DNA from: Agromyces rhizosphaerae
GTDB taxonomy: Bacteria > Actinomycetota > Actinomycetes > Actinomycetales > Microbacteriaceae
Assembly (NCBI RefSeq): GCF_027925245.1
Contig: NZ_BSDP01000001.1
Location: 310,001 to 374,000, forward strand
Direction: 5' to 3'
DNA: 64,000 bases
Under the pieces are notes generated by a model. The model was not told the origin of the DNA and did no database searches. It saw only the letters and a program-made list of their open reading frames with translations. Positions 40,031 to 48,501 of this stretch are shown here, in pieces. Position numbers and translations under genes: made by a program. Within the stretch, counting starts at the first letter, position 1. Every line of letters begins with the position of its first letter.

Positions 40031-40868
40031 GCGGCGAGCCGCCGCCCGTCGGCGAGCCGAACCAGTCGGAGAAGATGCGCCAGAAGTTCCGGTTGCCGTA
40101 GCTGGAGCACGAGTCGCCGGCGCCGTAGAGGTTCGCCAGCGCGGCGCGGTTCGGCGTGTACGGGGTGTAGAGGTACAGCCCGGCCGTCGCCTGGTTGCGG
40201 ATGTAGACCGACTTCGTGCCGCACGCGGTGTTCGGGTGGTAGAGGATCGCGTTGTCGCGGCCGGCGACGTACGCGCGGCCCGACGGCGCGGCCGCGTAAC
40301 GCTTGAACTGCAGCGCGGCCGCGTACACCTGGTTGAAGAAGCCGTAGTACGTGCTGTCGCAGTCGGCGGTGTCCGGGCAGCCGTACCCGGTCGCGCTGCG
40401 ATACTGCCGCGAGCTCGGGGCCGTCGCCGTGACCAGGCTCTGCTCCTTCTCGAGCAGGACGATGAGCGCCTTGGGACTCACGCCGCAGACGCGACCCACC
40501 CGGACGATGATCTGCGCGGCGGTCTCCGAGCTCTTCCCGAGGTACTGGTCGCAGCGCCCCGCCTCGGCAGCGCGCGTGGGGGTCGCGGTGCGGTAGTCCT
40601 TGAGGCACGCGGGCCCGGTCGTGGCGCGGCAGGTGGGGACCCGTGCCTCGAGGAACCGCTGCACGGCGGCCGCGTCCATCGAGTAGGCGTCGTAGAAGAC
40701 CGCGTCGCTCACGATGTACCCGGCGTCGAAGTCGGATGCATCGGCGGCATCCGCCCGCGTCGCGCCGAGAACCGCCGCGGACGCGACCAGCGCCAGCGAC
40801 AGCACCGCGACGAGCGCGATCCTCGCGCGCGTGAGCGCAACCCGAAGGGCCGGACGCCTGTACTGCAC
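38781..40868 (-). CDS. Secreted lysozyme-like protein with four C-terminal repeats
   Basis: A 695-residue exported protein. I choose GTG 40868, which has GAGGGGGG just upstream, over an ATG at 40901 that overlaps a -10 box. The signal peptide is about residues 17-41 with cleavage after ADA. Residues 45-275 are an actinobacterial domain often labelled hemagglutinin; the stretch SPKALIVLLEKEQSLVTA resembles a lysozyme-like transglycosylase active helix. Six or more cysteines suggest disulfides. Residues about 280-695 hold four ~100-residue repeats with GWAIDPDTPDPIRVHVYVDG and HRVCxYAID motifs. It probably binds or trims wall glycan. Function is inferred. Confidence 0.82.
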   Translation of the reverse strand: MQYRRPALRVALTRARIALVAVLSLALVASAAVLGATRADAADASDFDAGYIVSDAVFYDAYSMDAAAVQRFLEARVPTCRATTGPACLKDYRTATPTRAAEAGRCDQYLGKSSETAAQIIVRVGRVCGVSPKALIVLLEKEQSLVTATAPSSRQYRSATGYGCPDTADCDSTYYGFFNQVYAAALQFKRYAAAPSGRAYVAGRDNAILYHPNTACGTKSVYIRNQATAGLYLYTPYTPNRAALANLYGAGDSCSSYGNRNFWRIFSDWFGSPTGGGSPRGELTTARTGYHAIRVAGWATDIDTPDPIRVHVYVDGKGRASVAADDEEPGSTRSRGFSVVVGDLDPGDHRVCVWAIDVGVGKNVRLGCRTLTVKTGSPGGYVDEITGVPGAIEFRGWAIDPDTPDPIRVHVYVDGKGRASLLANETKPGFDDAKPGYGDDHAFSGRIEDLGPGTHRVCFYAIDVGPGSTRKFACRDVLMPSGSPVGEITSSGAPGIGVIEVEGWTVDPDTVDPIRVHLYVDGKGAASVLADEEVDGSLLPSGYGTAHGFSATLEGYAPGVHRVCAYGIDVGEGRNRKFGCVDVEMPTGSPKGVIDEMAPTGESGELMVRGWALDPDTVDPIRVHLYVDGSGAASIEAGLEKTGLSEVYPGMGDFHGFQTVLTGLTPGDHRICVYAIDKVDPGSNTLLGCRTKTVP

Positions 40869-40899
40869 TCGGCCCCCCTCCGAATCCGTTCCGGTCGTC

Positions 40900-40905
40900 A
40901 TGCTA
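40900..40905 (-). promoter_or_regulatory. -10 box of the secreted repeat protein
   Basis: Minus-strand TAGCAT, about 32 nt before the GTG. It coincides with the alternative ATG at 40901, which argues against that start. Confidence 0.45.
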
Positions 40906-41005
40906 GTTGCCGGTCCCCGCGTCCCGTCGCAGGAGCGGACGGTCGGCGTGGCGCGCTCGCGTGCGCGGCGGGCCCGAGGCGACCGGAGCAGCGGCCCGCC
41001 CGATC

Positions 41006-41011
41006 TATACT
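41006..41011 (+). promoter_or_regulatory. wzm operon -10 box
   Basis: TATACT, a near-consensus -10, with mRNA starting near 41018. The GGAGG ribosome site at 41026-41030 is 14 nt from the wzm ATG, longer than usual. The -35 is poor. Confidence 0.5.
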
Positions 41012-41044
41012 GTTGACGCCCGACCGGAGGATTGACACAGACAG

Positions 41045-41935
41045 ATGAGCGCGCAGGAACGCTACGCACGCCTCGCGCGCGAACCCATGGTGGAGGTCGC
41101 CGGCAACGCGAACCCGGTCCGTTCGCTCCGCGAGATCCTGCATCGTCGCGACCTGCTGGGCCTGCTGGTCCGACGCGACCTGAAGGCCAGGTACAAGGAC
41201 AGCGCGCTCGGCGTGGTGTGGACGCTGGTGCGCCCGCTGACCCAGCTCCTCATCTACTACATCGTCATCGGCAAGTTCCTCGGCGCCGAGCGGGGCATCC
41301 CCGAGTTCGCGATCTACGTCTTCACCGGCCTCACCGCGTACGGCCTGCTGAGCGAGATCGTCTCGGGCGGGACGTCCTCGATCGTGGCGAACTCCGGCCT
41401 GGTCAAGAAGGTCTACCTGCCGCGCGAGATCTTCCCGCTGGCGAGCGTGGGCTCGGCCCTGTTCAACTTCGGCATCCAGCTCGTGATCCTGATCGCGGCG
41501 ACGCTCGTGCTGCAGAGCCCGCCGATCACGCCGGACCTGGTCTACTTCCTGCCCTCGCTGCTGGTGCTGGTCAGCCTCGGCACCGCGCTCGGCCTGCTGC
41601 TCGCCGCCACGAACGTCTACCTGCGCGACCTCCAGTACCTCGTCGAGGTGGTGCTCATGGTGCTGCTCTGGGCCTCGCCGATCGTCTACTCGTGGGGCAT
41701 GGCGCGCGACGCGCTCGGCGAGGGGCTCGCGCTCGACATCTACACCAACAACCCCGTCACGCTCGCGGTGCTGGGCTTCCAGAAGGCCTTCTGGACCGCC
41801 GGCGACGGGGTCGTGCCGTACCCCGACGGGCTGATGCTGCGCCTGCTCATCGCCTCGGCGATCGGCATCGTGCTCATCGTCGTCTTCCAGCGGGTGTTCG
41901 CGCGCCTGCAGGGCAACTTCGCGCAGGAGCTCTGA
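41045..41935 (+). CDS. wzm: Polysaccharide ABC exporter permease (Wzm type)
   Basis: Membrane subunit of an ABC-2 exporter that moves an undecaprenyl-linked polysaccharide or teichoic-acid-like glycan to the outer face. The 296 residues have a basic N-terminus with LVRRDLKARYKDSALGVVWT, the TagG/Wzm family signature that forms an amphipathic interface helix, followed by six TM helices. It starts the transcript that also encodes the ATP-binding partner 7 nt downstream. Glycan identity is unknown, but neighbouring rhamnose and mannose genes suggest a rhamnose-rich polymer. Confidence 0.93.
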   Translation: MSAQERYARLAREPMVEVAGNANPVRSLREILHRRDLLGLLVRRDLKARYKDSALGVVWTLVRPLTQLLIYYIVIGKFLGAERGIPEFAIYVFTGLTAYGLLSEIVSGGTSSIVANSGLVKKVYLPREIFPLASVGSALFNFGIQLVILIAATLVLQSPPITPDLVYFLPSLLVLVSLGTALGLLLAATNVYLRDLQYLVEVVLMVLLWASPIVYSWGMARDALGEGLALDIYTNNPVTLAVLGFQKAFWTAGDGVVPYPDGLMLRLLIASAIGIVLIVVFQRVFARLQGNFAQEL

Positions 41936-41942
41936 TCCGACG

Positions 41943-43166
41943 GTGACGAACCCCGACCTGACGCCGACCCGCGACCGCCCCACGATCGTGCACGTCTCCG
42001 ACGTGAGCAAGCGATTCGTGATCCGCAAGGACAACTCCCTCAAGGAGCGCCTCGTCACCTTCGGGCGCGCCGGCCGTCGCCACCGGGAGGAGTTCTGGGC
42101 CCTGCGCGACGTCTCGATCGACCTCCGCGCCGGCACCACCATCGGCCTCATCGGCCACAACGGCTCGGGCAAGTCGACGCTGCTCAAGGTGATCGGCGGC
42201 ATCATCGACCCCACCTCCGGCCAGGTCGCCCGGCGCGGTCGCATCGCAGCGCTGCTCGAGCTCGGCGCGGGCTTCCACCCCGACCTCACGGGGCGCGAGA
42301 ACGTCTTCCTCAACGCCGCCATCCTCGGGCTCAGCCAGGAGGAGACGACCGAGCGGTTCGACGACATCCTGCGGTTCTCCGGCATCGGCGACTTCATCGA
42401 CACCCAGGTGAAGTTCTACTCGTCGGGCATGTACGTGCGGCTCGCGTTCGCGGTCGCCGTGCACACCGACCCCGACCTGCTGCTGGTCGACGAGGTGCTC
42501 GCGGTCGGCGACGAGGCGTTCCAGCGCAAGTGCCTCGACAAGATCCGCCAGTTCCAGACCGAGGGGCGCACGATCGTCCTGGTCACCCACAACCTCAACC
42601 AGGTGACCGAGCTCTGCGACCGCGCCGTGCTGCTCGACCACGGCCGCGTCGTCCACGACGGTGCGACCACGACGGCGGTCGAGCGCTTCCGCGACCTCCT
42701 CGAGGAGGCGCGCGTCGCCGAGGAGGCCGAGTCCGACGCCGAGCCGGTGCCGACCGGCAGCGTCGTCGAGACCGTGGTGCACGCCGTCGGCCGGGAGCCG
42801 GGCGACCCCGTCGCGCCGGGCGACGACCTGCGGATCGCGGTCACCATGGAGCATCCGACCGGCCTCGACGACTGGGTCTGCGCGATCCAGGTGGCGACCC
42901 CCCTCGGGCCGGCGATCTGGGGCACGACCTCGGAGCGCCTCTCGGACGACCTCGGGACGCTGCGCGGCGAGCGCACGGTCGAGTTCATCGTCAAGGACAG
43001 CCCGTTCGCGGGCGGGCGCTACTTCATCCACGCCTCGCTCATGACGACCGCGGGCGTGCACCTGTTCGACGTGGCGCAGGCCGCGTCGTTCACCGTGCCG
43101 TACGACGAGCGGCTCACCGGCGTCGTCCACGCGGAGACGGAGTTCTCGGGCGATGTCGAGCGCTGA
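41943..43166 (+). CDS. wzt: Polysaccharide ABC exporter ATPase (Wzt type)
   Basis: A 407-residue ATP-binding subunit. Walker A is GLIGHNGSGKSTLLK, the signature motif reads YSSGMYVRLAFAVAV (a YSSGM variant typical of polysaccharide exporters), and Walker B is PDLLLVDEVLAVGDE. Residues about 270-400 are a Wzt C-terminal beta domain (VAPGDDLRIAVTMEHPTG and SPFAGGRYFIHASLMT) that in related systems recognises the terminal modification of the polymer before export. Its presence implies that chain length is set by a capping group. The GTG start is 7 nt after wzm; the end overlaps the next gene by 14 nt. Confidence 0.94.
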   Translation: MTNPDLTPTRDRPTIVHVSDVSKRFVIRKDNSLKERLVTFGRAGRRHREEFWALRDVSIDLRAGTTIGLIGHNGSGKSTLLKVIGGIIDPTSGQVARRGRIAALLELGAGFHPDLTGRENVFLNAAILGLSQEETTERFDDILRFSGIGDFIDTQVKFYSSGMYVRLAFAVAVHTDPDLLLVDEVLAVGDEAFQRKCLDKIRQFQTEGRTIVLVTHNLNQVTELCDRAVLLDHGRVVHDGATTTAVERFRDLLEEARVAEEAESDAEPVPTGSVVETVVHAVGREPGDPVAPGDDLRIAVTMEHPTGLDDWVCAIQVATPLGPAIWGTTSERLSDDLGTLRGERTVEFIVKDSPFAGGRYFIHASLMTTAGVHLFDVAQAASFTVPYDERLTGVVHAETEFSGDVER

Positions 43167-44034
43167 CGCCGCCGCCCCCGTGGTCGCGGTCGTCACGGTC
43201 GCGTACCACTCGGAGGATGCGCTCGAGGGGTTCTTCCGCACGCTCCCCGGCGCGCTCGACGGTGTGCCGGCGGAGGTCGTCGTCGTCGACAACGCCTCGG
43301 CCGACCGCGACCGCTCCGCGGAGCGCGCACGTCGTGCCGGCGCGACCTTCGTCGGCCTGGACGAGAACCTCGGGTACGGCGCAGGGGCCGATGCGGGCGT
43401 CGCGGCGCTCCGCTCGCGCCCGGACTACCTCGTGGTCGTCAACCCCGACGTGGAGTTCACCGACGGCGCCATCCGCTCCCTGCTGGACGCGGCCGACTCC
43501 GTGCTCGAGGGCGCGGCCTTCGGCCCCCGCATCGTCGACGAGCACGGCGCCGTCTACCCCTCCGCGCGTCGCTTCCCGCGCGTGGGCACCGGGGTCGGAC
43601 ACGCCCTGCTCGGACGCATCGCCCCGGGCAACCCGTGGACGCGGGCGTACCGCGCCGAGGACGACCACGGCGCAGCGCGTCGCGAGACCGACTGGCTCTC
43701 GGGAGCCTGCCTGCTGCTGCGCCGCTCGGCCTACGACGAGGTCGGCGGGTTCGACCACGACTACTTCATGTACTTCGAGGACGTCGACCTGGGGCAGCGG
43801 CTCGCGGATGCGGGCTGGCACAGCATCTACGTGCCGGACGCCACCGTCATGCACTTCGGCGCCCGATCGACCTCCCTCGTGGCGGGCAGGATGGACCGCG
43901 CCCACCACGACAGCGCCTACCGGTACCTCTCGCGCGTCTACCCGCGCTGGTACCACGCGCCGCTCCGGCTCGCGCTGCGCGCCGGGCTCGGCGCGCGATC
44001 GCTCGCGCGGAGCCGCCAGGACGGGAACGGCTGA
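43153..44034 (+). CDS. GT2 glycosyltransferase (WbbL-like)
   Basis: A 293-residue GT-A family 2 enzyme. It has the nucleotide-binding start VVAVVTVAYHSEDALEGFF, the VVDNAS motif, NPDVEF as the DxD-like site and FDHDYFMYFEDVDLGQRLAD, which is diagnostic of WbbL-type rhamnosyltransferases. In mycobacteria WbbL adds rhamnose to the linker between peptidoglycan and arabinogalactan. The ATG lies 14 nt inside the wzt reading frame, so translation is coupled. Acceptor is unknown. Confidence 0.88.
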   Translation: MSSADAAAPVVAVVTVAYHSEDALEGFFRTLPGALDGVPAEVVVVDNASADRDRSAERARRAGATFVGLDENLGYGAGADAGVAALRSRPDYLVVVNPDVEFTDGAIRSLLDAADSVLEGAAFGPRIVDEHGAVYPSARRFPRVGTGVGHALLGRIAPGNPWTRAYRAEDDHGAARRETDWLSGACLLLRRSAYDEVGGFDHDYFMYFEDVDLGQRLADAGWHSIYVPDATVMHFGARSTSLVAGRMDRAHHDSAYRYLSRVYPRWYHAPLRLALRAGLGARSLARSRQDGNG

Positions 44035-44089
44035 GTCGGCGGTCGCTCTCCGCACGGGACACTCGGCGATCGTCCAGTCGCCCATCGAC

Positions 44090-44116
44090 TAGGATTTCCG
44101 GGGCGCGATCGCGCCC
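44090..44116 (+). promoter_or_regulatory. Nitroreductase promoter with perfect palindrome at the start site
   Basis: TAGGAT (44090-44095) followed at 44101-44116 by GGGCGCGATCGCGCCC, an exact 16-bp palindrome that sits on the predicted start site. The mRNA leader is about 48 nt, so this promoter is not leaderless. The palindrome could be an operator, or a hairpin at the 5' end of the mRNA, or the terminator of the preceding operon. Confidence 0.5.
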
Positions 44117-44149
44117 TTCAACGTTCCCCCACATGATCTCGGAGACCCG

Positions 44150-45232
44150 GTGCTGAACACACTCAAGCGGATCGCCAAGGACCTGCTCGCCATCACGTGG
44201 ATCCGGCGCACCTACGAGGTCGTCAACCGCGTCGTGCTCGAGACCTTCGGCGCGTCGCGCGTGCTCGTCTGGCTGTACTACGTGATCAGCTTCGTGACCT
44301 TCAACCGCGAGCAGGCCGCGGTGCTCCGCGGGCGGCGCGACTACTACCGCAACAAGCACCGCGACCGGCCCACGCACGTCGAGCTCCGCCGCAACGTCCA
44401 CCGCATCGAGAAGGGCCTCACGATGCGGCCCCGCCGGCCCGTCTTCGCGCGGGACTACATCACCGAGACGATCGAGTTCTACGAGGACGCGGTGCGCCAG
44501 GTCCAGACCTCGCCCGGCACCATGGAGCCGAGCGAGATGGAGTGGGCGCACGACGTGCTCACCGAGTACTTCCGCGTGGTCGACCACGCCGACGAGACGG
44601 TCGCCGCCGCGCTCGCGCGCTTCGAGCGGGCCGGCCACGACGCCGAGTTCACGGGCAAGGTCCCGTACCCGAAGAAGACGCTCTCGGAGGTCGGCTACGA
44701 CCAGCTGCACGAGCTCGCGATGCAGCGCCGCAGCGTGCGCTGGTTCGACCAGCGCCCGGTGCCGCGCGAGCTCATGGACAAGGCGCTGCTCCTCGCCCGG
44801 CAGGCGCCGACCGCGTGCAACCGCCTCCCCTACGAGTTCCGCGTCTTCGACGAGCCCGAGATGGTGCGCACCGTCGCCAACATCCCGTTCGGCACGGCGG
44901 GCTACGCCGACAACATCCCGTCGATCGTCGTGGTCATCGGCAAGTTGGAGAGCTACTTCAGCCCGCGCGACCGCCACGCGATCTACGTCGACAGCTCGCT
45001 GGCCGCCATGTCGTTCCTGCTCGCCCTCGAGACGCTCGGCCTCAGCTCGAGCATCATCAACTGGCCGGACTTCGAGCCGCTCGAGCGCAAGATGCAGAAG
45101 ACGCTCGGCCTGAAGACGACCGACCGCGTGGTGATGCTGATCGCCGTGGGCTACTCGCACAGCGAGGGCCTCGTGCCCTTCTCGCAGAAGAAGGAGCTCG
45201 ACACGTTCCGGCGCTTCAACGAACTCGCGTGA
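44150..45232 (+). CDS. Nitroreductase family protein with N-terminal extension
   Basis: A 360-residue flavoprotein-type protein. Residues 1-55 are hydrophobic and amphipathic (VLVWLYYVISFVTFNREQAA), then comes a segment with RRNVHRIEKGLTMRPRRPVF that recurs in polysaccharide-cluster nitroreductases, and the nitroreductase fold covers about 190-355 (QRRSVRWFDQRPVPRELMDK, then RQAPTACNRLPYEF). An FMN site is likely but no substrate can be named. The GTG start has CGGAGA nearby. It is followed with a 1-nt overlap by a flippase-like gene, then the pyruvyltransferase. This placement suggests a redox step in making or capping the glycan. Confidence 0.82.
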   Translation: MLNTLKRIAKDLLAITWIRRTYEVVNRVVLETFGASRVLVWLYYVISFVTFNREQAAVLRGRRDYYRNKHRDRPTHVELRRNVHRIEKGLTMRPRRPVFARDYITETIEFYEDAVRQVQTSPGTMEPSEMEWAHDVLTEYFRVVDHADETVAAALARFERAGHDAEFTGKVPYPKKTLSEVGYDQLHELAMQRRSVRWFDQRPVPRELMDKALLLARQAPTACNRLPYEFRVFDEPEMVRTVANIPFGTAGYADNIPSIVVVIGKLESYFSPRDRHAIYVDSSLAAMSFLLALETLGLSSSIINWPDFEPLERKMQKTLGLKTTDRVVMLIAVGYSHSEGLVPFSQKKELDTFRRFNELA

Positions 45233-46197
45233 TGGCCACCGACGGCTCCCGCAGGCTGCTCCGGAAGGCGCTGCGCTGGCTGCTGACCGTTGCGGTCGTG
45301 GCGGTGGTCGGCTACTTCTTCGCCGCCACGCTTGCGCGCAACTGGGACGACGTCCAGGCCGCGCAGATCGGCTTCGACTGGACCTGGGTGGTCGCGACGC
45401 TCGTGTTCGCGGCCGCGGTGCTCGTGACCGGCCTGCTCTGGGGCCGCCTCCTGCGACGGCTCGACGGGACCCGGATCACGCGGACCGAGGCCATGGCGGT
45501 GCAGTCGCTCTCATGGCTGCTGAAGTACATCCCGGGCCAGGTCGGCTCGGTCGTGAACAAGGTCCTCTGGGCGGGCAAGCGCGGCATCAGCCGGACGGTC
45601 GTCATCATCTCGTTCGTGTACGAGAACGTGCTGCTGCAGCTCGCGTCGATCATCCCGTCCGTGCTGATCCTGCTGCTCGCGCTGGGCACCGACCTCTTCG
45701 GCGAGAACCCGGCCACGCTGCTGCTCCCGCTGCTCGCGCTCATCCCGCTCGGGCTGGTGATGTGGAAGCCGTTCTTCCACCGCGTCGTGAACGTCGCCGC
45801 GCGCCGTGCGCTGAAGTCCGAGGTGCCGGTCGAGTACTTCCTCTCCACGCCGCAGACGCTCGCGAGCCTGGCGGAGTTCCTCCTCCCGCGGCTGCTCAAC
45901 GCGGTCGGCTTCGTGATCCTCGCCGCGACGGTCACCGAGGTGACCCCCGCCGAGTGGCTGCCGTTCGGCGCCGCCTACGTGCTCGCCGGCGCGATCGGCA
46001 TCCTCGCGTTCTTCGTGCCGAGCGGTCTCGGCGTGCGCGAGGCCATCATCGTCCTGATCCTCAGCCAGTACACGACCACCGCGCAGGCGATCGTCATCTC
46101 ACTGCTCGCCCGCCTGCTCAGCACGATCGGCGATGCCGTCGTCGCGCTGGCGTACCTCGCGCTTCGCCGCGCAATCCCGAAGGAGAACCGTCCATGA
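45232..46197 (+). CDS. Lysylphosphatidylglycerol synthase-type TM / flippase-like protein
   Basis: A 321-residue membrane protein of the YbhN/AglD type, with about eight helices and the family motifs MAVQSLSWLLKYIPGQVGSV and FFVPSGLGVREAIIVLILS. These proteins are the membrane half of lysyl-phosphatidylglycerol synthases, but freestanding copies are thought to help flip lipid-linked sugars. The ATG at 45232 overlaps the nitroreductase stop by 1 nt, and its own stop overlaps the next ATG by 4 nt, so it is in a tight operon. It could flip the product of the GT2 encoded at 47500. Confidence 0.85.
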   Translation: MATDGSRRLLRKALRWLLTVAVVAVVGYFFAATLARNWDDVQAAQIGFDWTWVVATLVFAAAVLVTGLLWGRLLRRLDGTRITRTEAMAVQSLSWLLKYIPGQVGSVVNKVLWAGKRGISRTVVIISFVYENVLLQLASIIPSVLILLLALGTDLFGENPATLLLPLLALIPLGLVMWKPFFHRVVNVAARRALKSEVPVEYFLSTPQTLASLAEFLLPRLLNAVGFVILAATVTEVTPAEWLPFGAAYVLAGAIGILAFFVPSGLGVREAIIVLILSQYTTTAQAIVISLLARLLSTIGDAVVALAYLALRRAIPKENRP

Positions 46198-47438
46198 CCC
46201 ACCACGTGACGATCATCGGCTCCGCACTCTCTGGCAACAAGGGTGCGGCGGCCATGCTCGAGAGCGCCGTCCAGACGCTCGGCGAGCGCCTCGGCGACGT
46301 CGACTTCACGCTCCTCAGCATGTACCCGTCCGAGGATGCGGCGCAGAACCCGTACCCCAACCTCGAGGTCGTCCCGGCCGCGCCCCGCCAACTCGGCGTG
46401 ACCATCAACCTCCTCGCGCTCACCTACCGCCTGCTGCCGCCGTTCCGCCCGCTCATCCGCCGGCGCTCGCGCGCGGTCCGTGCGCTGACGCGCTCCTCCG
46501 TGCTGCTCGACCAGGGCGGGATCACCTTCACCGACGGACGCGAGAAGTTCCTCCTCTACAACGTCGCGTCGATCCTGCCGGCGCTGAACACCCGCACGCC
46601 GGTCTTCAAGTGCGCGCAGGCGGTCGGCCCGTTCCGCAACCCGGTGAACCGCTGGGCGTCGAAGACCTTCCTGCCGAAGGTGCGCACGCTCGTCACGCGC
46701 GGCCGCATCACGCACGAGTTCGCCGAGGGCCTCGGCCTGCAGAACCTCGTCGCCGGTGCCGACTACGCCTTCTCGCTCGAGCTCGACGGCACCGAGCCCG
46801 CCGCCGTCGCGGAGCACGTCGACCTCGACTTCTTCGAGCACGGCGAGGTGGTGGGCATCTCCCCCAGCGTGGTGCTGCAGAAGAAGGTCGACGCGAAGGG
46901 CGGCGACTACGCGGGTCAGCTCGTCGAGTTCATCGAGTGGGTCCGTTCCACCGGTCGACGCGTCGTGCTCGTGCCGCACAGCGTGCGGACCGGCACCGAG
47001 AAGACCCACAACAACGACCTCCCGCTGTGCCGGTCGATCGCCGAGCGCCTCGCGCCGGGCGACGACCTGCTGGTGCTCGAGCGGGAGATGACCTCGCAGC
47101 AGCTGCGCTACCTGATCGGGCGCTGCGACCTGTTCGTCGCGAGCCGGTTCCACGCCATGGTCTCCTCGCTCGCCATGCAGGTGCCGACGCTCGTCATCGG
47201 CTGGAGCCACAAGTACGCCGAGGTGCTCGAGATGTTCGAGCTCGAGGAGTGGGCGTTCGGCCACGACAAGCTCTCCCCCGCCTACCTGCGGGAGCGGTTC
47301 GAGGCGCTGGTGGCGCACGAGGACGAGGTGCGCGAGCGCCTCGCCGTGCACCTGCCCGAGGTCAAGGCCCGTTCCCTGCAGCAGGCCGACCTCATCGCCG
47401 ACCTCGTGCGCGGCGCCGACTCCCCGTCGGCCGCCTGA
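46194..47438 (+). CDS. Polysaccharide pyruvyl transferase family protein
   Basis: A 414-residue enzyme that would attach pyruvate ketals from phosphoenolpyruvate to a sugar, giving the polymer a negative charge. It has the family start HHVTIIGSALSGNKGAAAML, a Rossmann-like centre with LLDQGGITFTDGREKFLLYN, and the C-terminal RYLIGRCDLFVASRFHAMV with the SRFHA motif, which is the best signature of the family (CsaB/WcaK type). The ATG is 4 nt inside the preceding gene and has AAGGAG 7 nt upstream. It probably acts on the polymer made by this cluster. Confidence 0.9.
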   Translation: MTHHVTIIGSALSGNKGAAAMLESAVQTLGERLGDVDFTLLSMYPSEDAAQNPYPNLEVVPAAPRQLGVTINLLALTYRLLPPFRPLIRRRSRAVRALTRSSVLLDQGGITFTDGREKFLLYNVASILPALNTRTPVFKCAQAVGPFRNPVNRWASKTFLPKVRTLVTRGRITHEFAEGLGLQNLVAGADYAFSLELDGTEPAAVAEHVDLDFFEHGEVVGISPSVVLQKKVDAKGGDYAGQLVEFIEWVRSTGRRVVLVPHSVRTGTEKTHNNDLPLCRSIAERLAPGDDLLVLEREMTSQQLRYLIGRCDLFVASRFHAMVSSLAMQVPTLVIGWSHKYAEVLEMFELEEWAFGHDKLSPAYLRERFEALVAHEDEVRERLAVHLPEVKARSLQQADLIADLVRGADSPSAA

Positions 47439-47445
47439 GCCGCAC

Positions 47446-47451
47446 TACACT
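47446..47451 (+). promoter_or_regulatory. Possible internal -10 before the DPM1-like GT2 gene
   Basis: TACACT with mRNA starting near 47458. It would let the GT2/GT-C pair be expressed apart from the upstream genes. The gap of 61 nt is the only one in this operon large enough for a promoter. Confidence 0.4.
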
Positions 47452-47499
47452 GAACGCCGTCCGGTCCCCCGCCGGCGGCACCGAAACGGAAAGACCAAC

Positions 47500-48501
47500 G
47501 TGAAGGTATTCGTCCAGATTCCCTGCCTCAACGAGGAGGAGACCCTCCCGCTCGTCCTCGAGAGCATCCCGAAGCAGATCCCCGGCGTCGACGAGCTCGA
47601 GATCCTCATCATCGACGACGGCTCGACCGATCGCACCGTCGAGGTCGCCCGCGAGCACGGCGTGCGCCACTTCGTGCACCACAACCGCAACATGGGCCTC
47701 GCGCGTTCGTTCCGCGACGGCATCGACTACGCCCTCACGCACGGGGCGGACATCGTCGTGAACACCGACGGCGACAACCAGTACCCGCAGGCCCGGATCG
47801 CCGACCTCGTCGCCCCGATCATCGCGGGCGAGGCCGACATCGTCATCGGCGACCGGCAGACGCACAAGATCTCGCACTTCTCCTGGTTCAAGAAGCAGCT
47901 GCAGGCGCTCGGCAGCTGGGTCGTCAACCAGGCGGCCGGAACGCGCCTGCCCGACGCCGCGAGCGGCTTCCGCGCGTACTCGAAGGCGTCCCTCCTGCGC
48001 CTGAACGTCGTGACCCAGTTCAGCTACTGCATGGAGACGATCATCCAGGCCGGCAACAAGCGCCTGAAGATCGCGAGCGTCGAGGTCGACACGAACCCGA
48101 AGACGCGCGAGTCGCGCCTCTTCTCGTCCATGGGCGAGCACGTCATGAAGTCCGCCCAGGCGATCCTGCGCAGCTACCTCATGTTCCAGCCGTTCGTGTT
48201 CTTCGCGTGGATCGCGGCGATCATGTTCGTCGCCGCGATGGTGCCGTTCGTGCGCTACCTGGTGCTGATCACCCTCTTCGCCGAGGACGCCGGCCAGCAC
48301 ATCCAGTCGCTGCTCATCGGCGTCGCACTGCTCATCGGAGCGCTGCTCGCCTTCGCGCTCGGCGTGCTCGCCGACCTCCTGCGCACGAACCGCGTGCTCC
48401 TCGAGGAGAACCTCGAGTACACGAAGGTGCTCCGGTACGGCGAGCCCGGCATCCCGCTCGTCGGCGCCCAGCCGTCGCCGCCGCGCTTCGACTCGGCCTG
48501 A
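47500..48501 (+). CDS. Polyprenyl-phosphate GT2 glycosyltransferase (DPM1/GtrB-like)
   Basis: A 333-residue GT2 enzyme likely to charge undecaprenyl phosphate with a single sugar, the donor for outside glycosylation. The catalytic domain (1-235) has KVFVQIPCLNEEETLPLVLE, IIDDGSTDRT and NTDGDNQYPQARI (DxD-type), with the RAYSKASLLRLN segment. Two TM hairpins at about 228-262 and 268-292 anchor it. The GTG start has GGAAAG upstream. It is co-translated (1-nt overlap) with a GT-C protein, which fits a donor-plus-transferase pair. The sugar cannot be inferred. Confidence 0.88.
   Translation: MKVFVQIPCLNEEETLPLVLESIPKQIPGVDELEILIIDDGSTDRTVEVAREHGVRHFVHHNRNMGLARSFRDGIDYALTHGADIVVNTDGDNQYPQARIADLVAPIIAGEADIVIGDRQTHKISHFSWFKKQLQALGSWVVNQAAGTRLPDAASGFRAYSKASLLRLNVVTQFSYCMETIIQAGNKRLKIASVEVDTNPKTRESRLFSSMGEHVMKSAQAILRSYLMFQPFVFFAWIAAIMFVAAMVPFVRYLVLITLFAEDAGQHIQSLLIGVALLIGALLAFALGVLADLLRTNRVLLEENLEYTKVLRYGEPGIPLVGAQPSPPRFDSA

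Noticed and set aside
40899..40901. ATG at 40901 as the start of the secreted repeat protein
   Set aside because: It overlaps the TAGCAT -10 box and has no ribosome site. GTG 40868 has GAGGGGGG in front and gives a normal signal peptide.
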